In this document: positions 23,023 to 31,423 of the stretch, in pieces
Layout of the letters: each line of letters opens with the position of its first letter
Position numbering within the stretch: position 1 is the stretch's first letter
Source of the DNA: JABWCE01 sp964355045
GTDB lineage: Bacteria; Bacteroidota; Bacteroidia; NS11-12g; UBA9320
Direction: 5' to 3'
DNA length: 33,195 nucleotides
Assembly: GCA_964355045.1 (NCBI GenBank)
Contig: CAYHCM010000031.1
Coordinates: 1 to 33,195 of the forward strand
The notes under the pieces: generated by a model
Database searches by the model: none
Seen by the model: the letters and a program-made list of their open reading frames with translations, nothing else
Told to the model about the DNA's origin: nothing
Translations under genes and position numbers: made by a program

Positions 23023-26000
23023 GTGAAATCACCAATCTTTTTTCTAACCCTATTATTTGGAATTTTTCTGTCTTCGCATTTAAAGGCTCAATCCCTCGGA
23101 AATATAACTTATTCCGATACGTTTACAGCCTATTCAGTCTATTGTCCGGGCAGTTCGCAGTATGATGGATGGGGAACTTTCAGAGCCAAACTTGATACAA
23201 GCATTTTTAAAATAATGCAGGTTAATATGCGGGGAACTTATACCACCACAGGCAGAACTTGCAATGATTCTTTTATTGCCCGTAAAATAGCGGCCAGCCT
23301 TAAAAATGCCACAGCCTATACTTCTCCTGCATGTAATGGAAATATTTGGGTGGTTTCGGCTCCGGGAAGTTGTTCGGCTGGTGGTTGTGTGGTAACTGCT
23401 GATAATGTAGGATTAGGTGCCGATGGACAAGCAAATGCCTGTTACTGTGTAAACCCTTCTTATCAGCTACGACCGATTATCGGGAACCTTAACTGGGGCG
23501 GTGTTAATAGTACAAGCTGCAGTCCGGCTCCTACCCAACGTATGATTGTTGAATTTGGTTATAAATTATACCCTAATGATGTTGGGGTTTTATCCGTTAA
23601 TCCTGCCAATATTTGTATTAATCCAAATAACATAAGTGCTAAAATAAAAAATTCAGGCTCAAACACCATTGACAGTGTAAGAATTACCTGGTCGTTGAAT
23701 GGAGCAATTCAAAATACGACCTACTTCAATAAAAAAATTCTTTCAACAAAAGATACCCTTGTTATTCTTAAAACCGGGATTGCCTATACCCCTTATACTA
23801 ATTATACCCTAAAAGTATGGACATGGAAACCAAATGGGAAAAATGATGCCTATATTGCAAATGACACGGTAACTTACAAATTCAGATATTCAGGAACGCC
23901 TAAAATACCCGTTGTTCAAGATACGGCTATATGCGGCAGTGGAAAACTTACTTTAATTGGAAATCCGGCTAATAAAAGCGATTCGCTGATTTGGTATGGT
24001 TCAAAAACAGGAAATACCATTTTAGGGGTTGGCAAATATTTTAAAACCTCATGGTTAAGTCCCGGTACTTATAAATATTTTGTTGGCGCAGCCGGTCAGT
24101 TAACCAATACATTTATTCAATCTGATTTTAACGGAATTAACCAGCAGGCCGGTTTTATGATGGATATAAAAGCTTCACAGGCCACCACTATTGATAGTAT
24201 TGCCATAAATATCGGAGCGCCATCCGGAACTTCGGCTAATATAGAAGTTTACTATCGCGACAGTACATTTGGACCTTACCAAACCAATCCTTCTGCCTGG
24301 AGTTTAATCGGAAGATATACGGTAGCAAGCCGAGGAATTGGAAAGCCAACTCAGGTTCCTGCCCAATTTTCAATCCCTGCCGGAAAACGCTATGGCTTAT
24401 ATATTCAAACGACAAACGCCCCTTCCTTTTATATTAAATACGGCAATGGAAATACTACCTATACGGATGGTATTTTAACCATTAACCCACCTACCCTCGA
24501 TGATAATGGCAGAACAATTTATGGCATTGGTATTGAGCTGAACTGGGGTGCTGTCTATGCTTCACGGATTGGAAATATTAAATTTTATTACAGGATTCCT
24601 CAATGTGTAAGCTTACGCGATTCAATGACATTATTGGTTAAACAAAAACCTTTCGGAGCTATAATAATAAAAGGAACCCCGTTTAATTCGCCAAACTCGG
24701 CTTCAACCGGGACCTCGCTTAACCCCGATATTGTTGGCGTGGGGAAAGAATTGAATTATGAATTGCAACCTCCAACCGGATACAGCAATTCTGACTTTGG
24801 TACATCCTGGTTAGTCACCGATTTAAGAGTTATTAAGCCAAGCGGAAAAAGTGTTCCAAACAGCGATACAGCTACAAAATTACCTACAGCTACTGCCAAT
24901 GGAAAACTTAAATTTATACCTGACCTATCGCTTGAAGACAGTATAATTACAATTTATACGACCATTAAAGATATTGCTGCAACCCAATGTGACAGCACTC
25001 TTGAACGTAAAATTTATATTGCCCCCACTCCCAAAACAAATTTTAGTTCTACTACTGTGTGCTTTGGAATTCCTACCGAATTTAAAAACCTTACTACAAT
25101 CAGAAACGGTAATATGAATTACAAATGGGATTTTGGAAACGGCGATTCAAGCACTCTTATTGACCCTGTTTATTTATATCCCAAACATGGAGTTTATAAC
25201 GTAAAGCTTACAGCCATTTCCGGTTTTGGAATATTAAAAGACACTTTAATAAAAGTAATTGTAAATGAAATTCCCGATATAAAATTTAAAGTTTTCAATG
25301 CCTGTTCGGGTGATAGCCTGAGTTTTGTTAATTCTACCACCATCAGTTCGGGAACTCTAAATTATAAATGGGAATTTGGAGATGGAAAAACAAGCACAAA
25401 AATAAGCCCGAAATATAAATACCTTATTGAGGCAAGTTATATTGTTACCCTAATGGCTAATGCCAACGGATGCAGCAATTCATTAAGTAAAAAAGCACAT
25501 CAGTTTGTAAAACCCGTGGCCGATTTTTCAGTAACTGGCTATTGCAGCAAAAATATTATCACCTTTAGAAACCTTACTACCATTGGCTTGAACGAGCGTT
25601 TCGGCAGCAGTTGGCTATTTGGTGACGGAGAGAGCATGAACGAAGCGAATCCAACACATATTTACGCCACAGCCGGAACTAAAACCGTAAAATATCTAGC
25701 TACCAGCCAGTTTGGATGTACCGATTCAATGATTAAAACCATTACCGTTTTAGCTTCACCCGAAGCATCCTTTACACATGGTGCCGTTTGTAATATTAAA
25801 CCGGTAATTTTTATTAATACCACTGCAGAACCTGTTGGAGTGGTAACCAGCTATATTTGGAATTTTGGCGATGGAGCTATTTCCAATTCCAAAAACCCGC
25901 AACACAATTACCCCGATCTTGGCAAAAAAACCATTCGCCTTACAGCACTTGGAAATAACGGATGCAGTACCTTTTTTGAAAAAGATGTTACTGTATTGCC

Positions 26001-26763
26001 TCAACCCATAGCCAACTTTGAAGCTCTCGACGCCTGTTTAGGAAGCAACGTAATATTTACAAATAAAACACTTGGAGGAGGGGTTATAAAGTACAAGTGG
26101 AAATTTGGCGATGGCGATAGCAGCGAATTATTTTCACCAATAAAAAAATACAAAGGCAATGTAGCCTCTACGTTTAATGTTACACTTACAGCCTATAATA
26201 TTGGAGGATGCCAGGATGTGGTAACAATACCCATAAATATTACTGAAAACCCAACGTGTGGGTTTACCTATAAATCAGCGGGAACGGGAGGATATGAATA
26301 TATATTTACACCTAATGTTCTTACTTATCCTTTTTATCAATGGAGTTTTGAAGGTGGCGGATATAGTAATCTACCCATAGCCAAACATAAGTTTTATAAT
26401 GATGGAAAATTCAGGGTGAGGGTATTTATGAAAACGGTGGATAATTGCGAATGTATTGATTCAAACACATTTGTCACAGTTAATCATGTTGGAATAAATT
26501 CAATTGAAAACAACCCGGCAATTTCTTATTTTCCAAATCCTAATAATGGTTCTTTTAACATCCGGATTTCTGATATTTCCCCAACCGAATCTTTTACTCT
26601 AAATATCACTGACCTTGCCGGACGAGCCATATACACCAATAAACTTGTTGGTAATAAAAATCATGAAATATCTTTTACCAATTTTACAAATGGGGTTTAT
26701 ACCTTAGAAATAATTAAACAATCGGGTGAAAGAATTTTTGGAAAAATGAATGTTGTGAAATAG
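23023..26763 (+). CDS. PKD-repeat T9SS type A surface protein (copy 2)
   Basis: This is a 1246-residue protein starting at GTG. A signal peptide (FFLTLLFGIFLSSHLKAQ) follows directly, which supports that start. The N-terminal 200 residues are Cys-rich and unfamiliar (CPGSSQYDGWG, CNGNIWVV, CYCVNPSY). A CARDB-like module (VLSVNPANICINPNN), an Ig-like module (LIWYGSKTGN), and a jelly-roll-like region follow. Five PKD modules begin near residue 674 (WDFGNGDS, WEFGDGKT, WLFGDGES, WNFGDGA, WKFGDGDS), then a WSFEGGG module and a type A sorting domain (YFPNPNNG ... TDLAGR ... IIKQSGER). The C-terminal 570 residues are strongly similar to the preceding gene, while the N-termini differ, so the pair is a duplication with swapped front modules. 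Confidence 0.9.
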   Translation: MKSPIFFLTLLFGIFLSSHLKAQSLGNITYSDTFTAYSVYCPGSSQYDGWGTFRAKLDTSIFKIMQVNMRGTYTTTGRTCNDSFIARKIAASLKNATAYTSPACNGNIWVVSAPGSCSAGGCVVTADNVGLGADGQANACYCVNPSYQLRPIIGNLNWGGVNSTSCSPAPTQRMIVEFGYKLYPNDVGVLSVNPANICINPNNISAKIKNSGSNTIDSVRITWSLNGAIQNTTYFNKKILSTKDTLVILKTGIAYTPYTNYTLKVWTWKPNGKNDAYIANDTVTYKFRYSGTPKIPVVQDTAICGSGKLTLIGNPANKSDSLIWYGSKTGNTILGVGKYFKTSWLSPGTYKYFVGAAGQLTNTFIQSDFNGINQQAGFMMDIKASQATTIDSIAINIGAPSGTSANIEVYYRDSTFGPYQTNPSAWSLIGRYTVASRGIGKPTQVPAQFSIPAGKRYGLYIQTTNAPSFYIKYGNGNTTYTDGILTINPPTLDDNGRTIYGIGIELNWGAVYASRIGNIKFYYRIPQCVSLRDSMTLLVKQKPFGAIIIKGTPFNSPNSASTGTSLNPDIVGVGKELNYELQPPTGYSNSDFGTSWLVTDLRVIKPSGKSVPNSDTATKLPTATANGKLKFIPDLSLEDSIITIYTTIKDIAATQCDSTLERKIYIAPTPKTNFSSTTVCFGIPTEFKNLTTIRNGNMNYKWDFGNGDSSTLIDPVYLYPKHGVYNVKLTAISGFGILKDTLIKVIVNEIPDIKFKVFNACSGDSLSFVNSTTISSGTLNYKWEFGDGKTSTKISPKYKYLIEASYIVTLMANANGCSNSLSKKAHQFVKPVADFSVTGYCSKNIITFRNLTTIGLNERFGSSWLFGDGESMNEANPTHIYATAGTKTVKYLATSQFGCTDSMIKTITVLASPEASFTHGAVCNIKPVIFINTTAEPVGVVTSYIWNFGDGAISNSKNPQHNYPDLGKKTIRLTALGNNGCSTFFEKDVTVLPQPIANFEALDACLGSNVIFTNKTLGGGVIKYKWKFGDGDSSELFSPIKKYKGNVASTFNVTLTAYNIGGCQDVVTIPINITENPTCGFTYKSAGTGGYEYIFTPNVLTYPFYQWSFEGGGYSNLPIAKHKFYNDGKFRVRVFMKTVDNCECIDSNTFVTVNHVGINSIENNPAISYFPNPNNGSFNIRISDISPTESFTLNITDLAGRAIYTNKLVGNKNHEISFTNFTNGVYTLEIIKQSGERIFGKMNVVK

Positions 26764-27072
26764 CCTAAAATCCAGAATAATAAAAAAAAATATTTCTTTC
26801 CCTACAAATCTTGGAACATAGAATTAATAACATAGTACTATTAATTATGACTTATTTAAATATTATAAAATTATTATCCGGAATCAGGGTAAATTTATCC
26901 ATTAGGGTTTCATCCCGCCAAACGGCGGAATCTCGTTGTTGTGTTAATATCTTTAATTATGGGTTTTAACAAACCTTATTCTGTTTGAATTAATAATAGC
27001 GGAATAGAAGGAAAAAGGGATGTTGTTTGAAGGAACCACAAAATCAAAAACCCGAAAAAAGAAAAAATAACA
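26764..27072. other. Intergenic region with a GC-rich hairpin
   Basis: No gene is seen. CCGCC (26915-26919) and GGCGG (26924-26928) form a short hairpin with an AAAC loop, similar in style to the one at 2331-2347. The rest is AT-rich. Confidence 0.55.
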
Positions 27073-27336
27073 ATGGCCGAAGAAAAGAAAAATATTATTA
27101 TTTATAATACCGCAGATGGCAAAGTATCGGTTGCCCTTTATGCCAAAGATGGCATGATATGGATGAACCAAAATCAATTGGCCGAACTTTTTGACACCTC
27201 AAAGCAAAACATAGGTCAGCACATAGCAAGTGTATTGAAAGAGAACGAGTTGGATGTGAATTCAGTTGTAAAGAATTACTTTACAACTGCCGCTGATGGC
27301 ATAAAGAATAACAATAGATTTCTGATAAAAAAATAA
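27073..27336 (+). pseudogene. Truncated RhuM-family N-terminal fragment
   Basis: An 87-residue ORF that begins like RhuM/virulence-protein family members: NIIIYNTADGKVSVALYAKD, then WMNQNQLAELFDTSKQNI and NSVVKNYFTTAADG. In full family members the block after TTAADG leads into the strand that carries the [LV]D-x-I-[LI]-x-[VI]-G-[YF]-R-V motif. Here the frame instead runs into NNNRFLIKK and a stop. It is therefore a 5' fragment of about a quarter of the gene. A full RhuM gene of a different subtype begins 19 bases later. It could still be translated as a small DNA-binding domain. Confidence 0.75.
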
Positions 27337-27355
27337 AAAAAGAGTAATCAAAGTC

Positions 27356-28339
27356 ATGAGCAGCAATATCATCATTTACCAAACCGAAGACGGCAAAACC
27401 AAAATAGAAACGCATTTTGAGAATGAAACTGTTTGGCTTACGCAAGAACAAATAGTTGACTTATTTCAACGCGACCAATCGGTTATATCACGGCATATCA
27501 ATAATGTATTTAATGAAGGTGAATTAGACAAAAAAAGCAATATGCAAAAAATGCATATTGCAAATTCGGATAAGCCTGTAATCTTTTATAATCTCGATGT
27601 AATTATTTCAGTTGGCTACCGTGTAAAATCGCATCGCGGTGTTCAGTTTCGCAAATGGGCTACAGCATTAATAAAAGAATACCTTGTAAAAGGTTTTGCC
27701 ATGAATGATGAACTGCTTAAAGAGGCCGGTGGAGGCAACTACTTTGATGAATTACTGGCGCGGATAAGGGACATACGTTCCTCCGAAAAAGTATTTTGGC
27801 GCAAGGTGTTGGATATTTATGCCACCAGTATTGATTACGACCCCATGGCAATCATATCCGTAGCATTTTTTAAAACAGTTCAAAATAAAATGCACTGGGC
27901 TGCACATGGGCATACCGCAGCCGAAATAATTTTTAAAAGAACGGATGCCTTGAAGCAGTATGCAGGTTTAACTAACTTTAGGGGCAGTAAACCCACAAAA
28001 CAAGAAACCGAAATAGCCAAAAACTATCTAAACAAAAACGAGCTTGATATTTTGAACCGGATGGTTACCGCCTATTTAGAGATTGCTGAAATACAAGCCA
28101 TGAACAGGCAGCCAATGTATATGAAAGATTGGGTAAAGCGATTGGATAGTTTTTTAACCTTAACCGGAAAAAATATACTGGATCATGCCGGAACCATTAG
28201 CCATGAAGAAGCTATAGAAAAAGCGCATTTGGAATATGAAAAATATAAGGAAAGGATTAGTATTGAACTTAGTAAAGCTGAGAATGATTTTATCAAACAA
28301 ATTGATATTACTGAGACAAAACTTAAGAAAAAGAAATAA
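27356..28339 (+). CDS. RhuM-family protein, full length
   Basis: This is a 327-residue protein. The N-terminus NIIIYQTEDGKTKIETHFE, then WLTQEQIVDLFQRDQSVISRH and VIISVGYRVKSHRGVQFRKWAT (about residues 82-104) define the RhuM family. The last part is a Lys-rich helical tail. Family members are common next to type I restriction genes and on mobile islands; the molecular function is not established. A truncated relative is directly upstream, and a small ORF starts three bases after the stop. The Met chosen is the only reasonable one before the conserved start. Confidence 0.9.
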   Translation: MSSNIIIYQTEDGKTKIETHFENETVWLTQEQIVDLFQRDQSVISRHINNVFNEGELDKKSNMQKMHIANSDKPVIFYNLDVIISVGYRVKSHRGVQFRKWATALIKEYLVKGFAMNDELLKEAGGGNYFDELLARIRDIRSSEKVFWRKVLDIYATSIDYDPMAIISVAFFKTVQNKMHWAAHGHTAAEIIFKRTDALKQYAGLTNFRGSKPTKQETEIAKNYLNKNELDILNRMVTAYLEIAEIQAMNRQPMYMKDWVKRLDSFLTLTGKNILDHAGTISHEEAIEKAHLEYEKYKERISIELSKAENDFIKQIDITETKLKKKK

Positions 28340-28342
28340 CCC

Positions 28343-28516
28343 ATGCCCGATATAGTACACGTAACCTGCGCCAAAACCGGGCGAAGCTCAAAAACCAATA
28401 CCATGGTATGCGCGAAATGCAGGAAAAAGCCTTATCAGACCCGCGATGCAAAATACCTACCATTAAAAGCCCCGCAGGCTTCAGGCAAATCAAGGGCTTT
28501 GATGTTTATAGCCTGA
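28343..28516 (+). CDS. Possible 57-residue cysteine-containing small protein
   Basis: The ORF starts three bases after the RhuM stop, so it may be the last gene of that operon. It has three Cys (VTCAKTG and VCAKCRKK), arranged C-x13-C-x2-C, which could be half of a zinc ribbon. The product is basic. I recognise no family. It may be the tail of a degraded gene. It is richer in G+C than its neighbours, in line with an acquired segment. Confidence 0.4.
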   Translation: MPDIVHVTCAKTGRSSKTNTMVCAKCRKKPYQTRDAKYLPLKAPQASGKSRALMFIA

Positions 28517-28614
28517 TGCCTCAAGTGAAGAAATAGTGGAAAGATGAGAAATTACCGTTATTATTTATATTAATTTGAAATTAAAATAGTAACCAGTATT
28601 GAGCAAACCTTCCT

Positions 28615-28622
28615 TAATTTTG
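28615..28622 (+). promoter_or_regulatory. -7 box of pdxH
   Basis: TAATTTTG is an exact TAnnTTTG 14 bases before the pdxH ATG. The -33 region has no clear TTTG. Confidence 0.4.
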
Positions 28623-28636
28623 CCAAAAAATTTACC

Positions 28637-29266
28637 ATGTTACCCATACACGATTTAAGAGAACATTACGGAAAAGGTGAATTGCTCGAAAAAGACCTTA
28701 CCTCCCACCCGGTCCAATTATTCGATGCCTGGTTTCAGTTGGCTATTGCCAATAAAATAACTGAACCCAATGCCATGGTTTTAAGTACCATTGGATTGAA
28801 TGGAACACCCCGTTCGCGGGTAATGTTATTGAAAGGATATTCTGAAGAAGGCTTTATTTTTTATACCAATTACCAAAGCAATAAAGGAATGGAATTAGAA
28901 AACAATCCAAATGTAAGTCTTACTTTTTTATGGCTCGAAAATGAAAAACAAATACGGATTGAAGGAACCGTATCAAAAGTTTCGGAAAAGGAATCGGACG
29001 ATTATTTTAATTCACGTCCATTAGGAAGCAGGATTGGTGCCGTCATCAGCAATCAAAGCAGGCCGGTAGCAAGTATGGAAGATTTGATTAAAAAATGGAA
29101 TGAGTTTTCAGATTCAAGCGAAGTGAAACGTCCTGAACATTGGGGAGGCTATTTGGTAAAACCAACCCTTATTGAATTTTGGCAGGGACGAGCCAACAGG
29201 CTGCACGACAGGATTGAATACAAAATAGTGAATAATGTTTGGGTTTATCAAAGGCTGCAACCTTAG
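28637..29266 (+). CDS. pdxH: Pyridoxamine/pyridoxine 5'-phosphate oxidase
   Basis: PdxH uses FMN and oxygen to convert pyridoxine or pyridoxamine phosphate to pyridoxal phosphate in the cytoplasm. The 209-residue length is normal. Signatures include NAMVLSTIGLNGTPRSRVMLLK and the FMN-binding FYTNYQSNKG in the first half, then SRPLGSRIGAVISNQS, and the C-terminal FWQGRANRLHDRIEY with the terminal RLQP. The gene has its own promoter box at 28615-28622. It ends before a long inverted repeat and the shared terminator, where it meets the minus-strand series. Confidence 0.96.
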   Translation: MLPIHDLREHYGKGELLEKDLTSHPVQLFDAWFQLAIANKITEPNAMVLSTIGLNGTPRSRVMLLKGYSEEGFIFYTNYQSNKGMELENNPNVSLTFLWLENEKQIRIEGTVSKVSEKESDDYFNSRPLGSRIGAVISNQSRPVASMEDLIKKWNEFSDSSEVKRPEHWGGYLVKPTLIEFWQGRANRLHDRIEYKIVNNVWVYQRLQP

Positions 29267-29302
29267 GGGAACTGATTTTTTCCCTAAAAAATATTCAATA
29301 AG

Positions 29303-29385
29303 CAATGTTCAAATCTCAATGTTCAATTGGCTTCGCAACGTTTATTTGCTTCCGTCAGGTATTGAAAATTGAGATTTGAACATTG
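29303..29385. repeat. Long inverted repeat with 25-base arms
   Basis: Left arm 29303-29327 and right arm 29361-29385 are complementary in 24 of 25 positions (words CAATGTTCAAATCTCAAT and ATTGAGATTTGAACATTG). Weaker pairing continues outward to about 29290 and 29396. The left arm shares its word order with 2373-2407. It lies between convergent pdxH and THX and could fold into a very stable stem or be a dispersed element. Confidence 0.8.
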
Positions 29386-29408
29386 AAAATTGATCATTAC
29401 CATCAAAA

Positions 29409-29433
29409 AAAAAGACCCGTCGAGGGTCTTTTT
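29409..29433 (-). terminator. Strong, probably bidirectional terminator
   Basis: AAAAAGACCC (29409-29418) pairs with GGGTCTTTTT (29424-29433) around a five-base loop, with T-runs on both strands (nine or more on the minus strand). It ends the minus-strand series 21 bases after the THX stop and can also stop pdxH transcripts. Confidence 0.85.
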
Positions 29434-29454
29434 GCTCAAACTATAAATTGAAGA

Positions 29455-29571
29455 TTACTTAGTCTCTTTAGCAGTTTCTTTTTTAGGCAAATTGCTTACG
29501 CGTGGTCTGGTATTACCATAAGATCCCATGATTCGTTTGCCTTTTGCTGATTTTTTATCGCCTTTTCCCAT
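29455..29571 (-). CDS. 30S ribosomal protein THX
   Basis: This 38-residue basic protein starts MGKGDKKSAKGKRIMGSYGN. The MGKGD-[KR] start and G-[KR]-x-x-x-GSYG block are the signature of the small Thx ribosomal protein of Bacteroidota and some other phyla, which binds the head of the 30S subunit. It lies 59 bases downstream of pepT on the same strand and directly before a terminator. It is too short for standard ORF cut-offs. Confidence 0.88.
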   Translation of the reverse strand: MGKGDKKSAKGKRIMGSYGNTRPRVSNLPKKETAKETK

Positions 29572-29630
29572 TGATATTTTTTTAGTGGTGCAAATCTATT
29601 GTTTTTTGGGTTTTAAAAAAAGGAATAATT

Positions 29631-30878
29631 TCAACTCCTTTCTTCCCAAACTTCACACAAATGAACAATGGTTTCCACCGCCTTTTCCATATCCTGAACT
29701 GAAACCCATTCGAGCTTAGAATGAAAGGCATGTTCGCCGGCAAAAATATTGGGACATGGCAAACCCATAAACGATAAGCGTGAACCATCTGTTCCACCCC
29801 TTATACTTTCAGTAATTGGTGTTAATCCGGCTCGTTTGATGGCTTCGGCGGCATATTCCACAACATGGGGATGTTTATTTAAAATTTCCTTCATGTTGCG
29901 ATATTGCTCAAAGGTTTCTAATTTATAAGATGAATTGGGATATTTTTTTAAAACCACATCAGCCACCTTTCGTATTTCATTGGCATTATCAATCAGGGTT
30001 TGGTTTTCAAATCCACGAATAATAAATTTTATAACGGCTTCATCAATATGTCCATTTATAGACGTGGGGTGCACAAAACCTTCCTTTTTTTCAGTTGTTT
30101 CAGGACAAAGCCGATCTTTTGGCAATGCTGAAATAATTTCACCTGCTATTTTTATAGCCGATTCCATTTTGCCTTTGGCAAAACCCGGATGGGTGGAAAC
30201 TCCCTTAATAGCAAGGGTTGCGCCATCTGCACTAAAGGTTTCATCTTCTATATGCCCCAACGATTCACCATCCATGGTATAACCAAAATTGGCTCCCAAT
30301 TTTTGCATATTTACCTTGTCTACGCCACGGCCAATTTCTTCATCGGGGGTAAAAAGTATTCGTATTTTTCCGTGTTTTATTTCGGGATTCTTGAGCAAAT
30401 AATTGGCAGCATCCATTATTTCGGCCAATCCAGCCTTATTATCAGCGCCCAAAAGGGTGGTTCCGTCCGCCGTTATTATATCATTTCCAATCTGGTTTAA
30501 TAAACCGGGATGATCAGCAGGGTCAAGCACTAAAGTATTATCAGCAGGAAATTTTATAATTCCCCCATCATATTTTTTATGAACAATGGGTTTAACATCT
30601 TTGCCGCTGCAATCGGGCGAGGTATCCATATGCGAACAAAAGCAAATCACAGGAATATTTTTTTCAGTATTAGCCGGAATGGTGGCATACACATAGCCGT
30701 TGGCATCAATGTGAGCATCATAAACACCCTCCAAAAGCAATTCATCAACCAATATTTTTCCCAAATTTTTCTGCTTTTCGGTTGAAGGACATGTTGGAGA
30801 TTCAGGGTCAGATTGGGTATCAATCTGAACATACTTTAAAAAACGCTCCGTTACAGTAAATTTATAATCTTTGAACAT
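29631..30878 (-). CDS. pepT: Peptidase T (tripeptide aminopeptidase)
   Basis: PepT is a two-zinc M20 peptidase that removes the N-terminal residue of tripeptides in the cytoplasm. The 415-residue protein shows the metal ligands in order: H83 and D85 (SHMDTSPD), D146 (GADNKAG), E180/E181 (TPDEEIG), D203 (YTMDGE) and H386 (AFHSKLEW). RGGTDGS is also typical. The ATG is four bases after the msrA stop, so the two form an operon. Ribosomal THX follows on the same strand. Confidence 0.96.
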   Translation of the reverse strand: MFKDYKFTVTERFLKYVQIDTQSDPESPTCPSTEKQKNLGKILVDELLLEGVYDAHIDANGYVYATIPANTEKNIPVICFCSHMDTSPDCSGKDVKPIVHKKYDGGIIKFPADNTLVLDPADHPGLLNQIGNDIITADGTTLLGADNKAGLAEIMDAANYLLKNPEIKHGKIRILFTPDEEIGRGVDKVNMQKLGANFGYTMDGESLGHIEDETFSADGATLAIKGVSTHPGFAKGKMESAIKIAGEIISALPKDRLCPETTEKKEGFVHPTSINGHIDEAVIKFIIRGFENQTLIDNANEIRKVADVVLKKYPNSSYKLETFEQYRNMKEILNKHPHVVEYAAEAIKRAGLTPITESIRGGTDGSRLSFMGLPCPNIFAGEHAFHSKLEWVSVQDMEKAVETIVHLCEVWEERS

Positions 30879-30882
30879 GGTT

Positions 30883-31323
30883 TTATTTTAATTTATGTTT
30901 AAATGCAAGTCTGAATTTATCCAATTTTGGCCGTATTACATACACGCAATAGGTTTGACTACTGTTGTTTTTATAATAATCCTGATGATAATCTTCGGCC
31001 CTGTAAAATTTGGTCATCGGACTAACTTCTGTAATAACTGGTTTGCTATAGGCCTTTTCTTCATTCAGTTTCTTTTTATAAAACTCGGCTCCTTCCTTCT
31101 GTGTTAAATTATGATAAAAAACCGCACTTCTGTATTGAGGCCCAACATCATTACCTTGCTTATTGAGGGTAGTAGGGTCGTGAATTTCCCAAAATACCTC
31201 TAATAATTCTTTGAAAGAAGTAATGGTGGGATCATAAATTATTTGAGTTACTTCGGCATGTCCTGTTGAGCCTGAACATATTTCTTCATAAGTAGGGTTC
31301 TTTTTTTTACCTCCGGCATAGCC
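30883..31323 (-). CDS. msrA: Peptide methionine sulfoxide reductase A (5' part in gap)
   Basis: MsrA reduces methionine-S-sulfoxide in proteins. The 146 residues present begin GYAGGKKKNPTYEEICSG, followed by TGHAEV and the long central block, and end with the YC-x-x-VI-x-PK pattern (TYCVYVIRPKLDKF). All are MsrA hallmarks. The N-terminus with the catalytic G-C-F-W motif is missing because it lies in the 100-N gap. It is not fused to the glycosyltransferase; the apparent single frame is caused by the gap. The stop is four bases before pepT. Confidence 0.93.
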   Translation of the reverse strand, partial: GYAGGKKKNPTYEEICSGSTGHAEVTQIIYDPTITSFKELLEVFWEIHDPTTLNKQGNDVGPQYRSAVFYHNLTQKEGAEFYKKKLNEEKAYSKPVITEVSPMTKFYRAEDYHQDYYKNNSSQTYCVYVIRPKLDKFRLAFKHKLK

Positions 31324-31423
31324 NNNNNNNNNNNNNNNNNNNNNNNNNNNNNNNNNNNNNNNNNNNNNNNNNNNNNNNNNNNNNNNNNNNNNNNNNNNNN
31401 NNNNNNNNNNNNNNNNNNNNNNN
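31324..31423. other. Scaffold gap of 100 Ns
   Basis: Exactly 100 Ns between the 3' part of a glycosyltransferase gene and the 5' part of msrA. At least the MsrA active-site region and the glycosyltransferase C-terminus are missing, so the real distance is probably longer than 100 bases. Confidence 0.98.
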
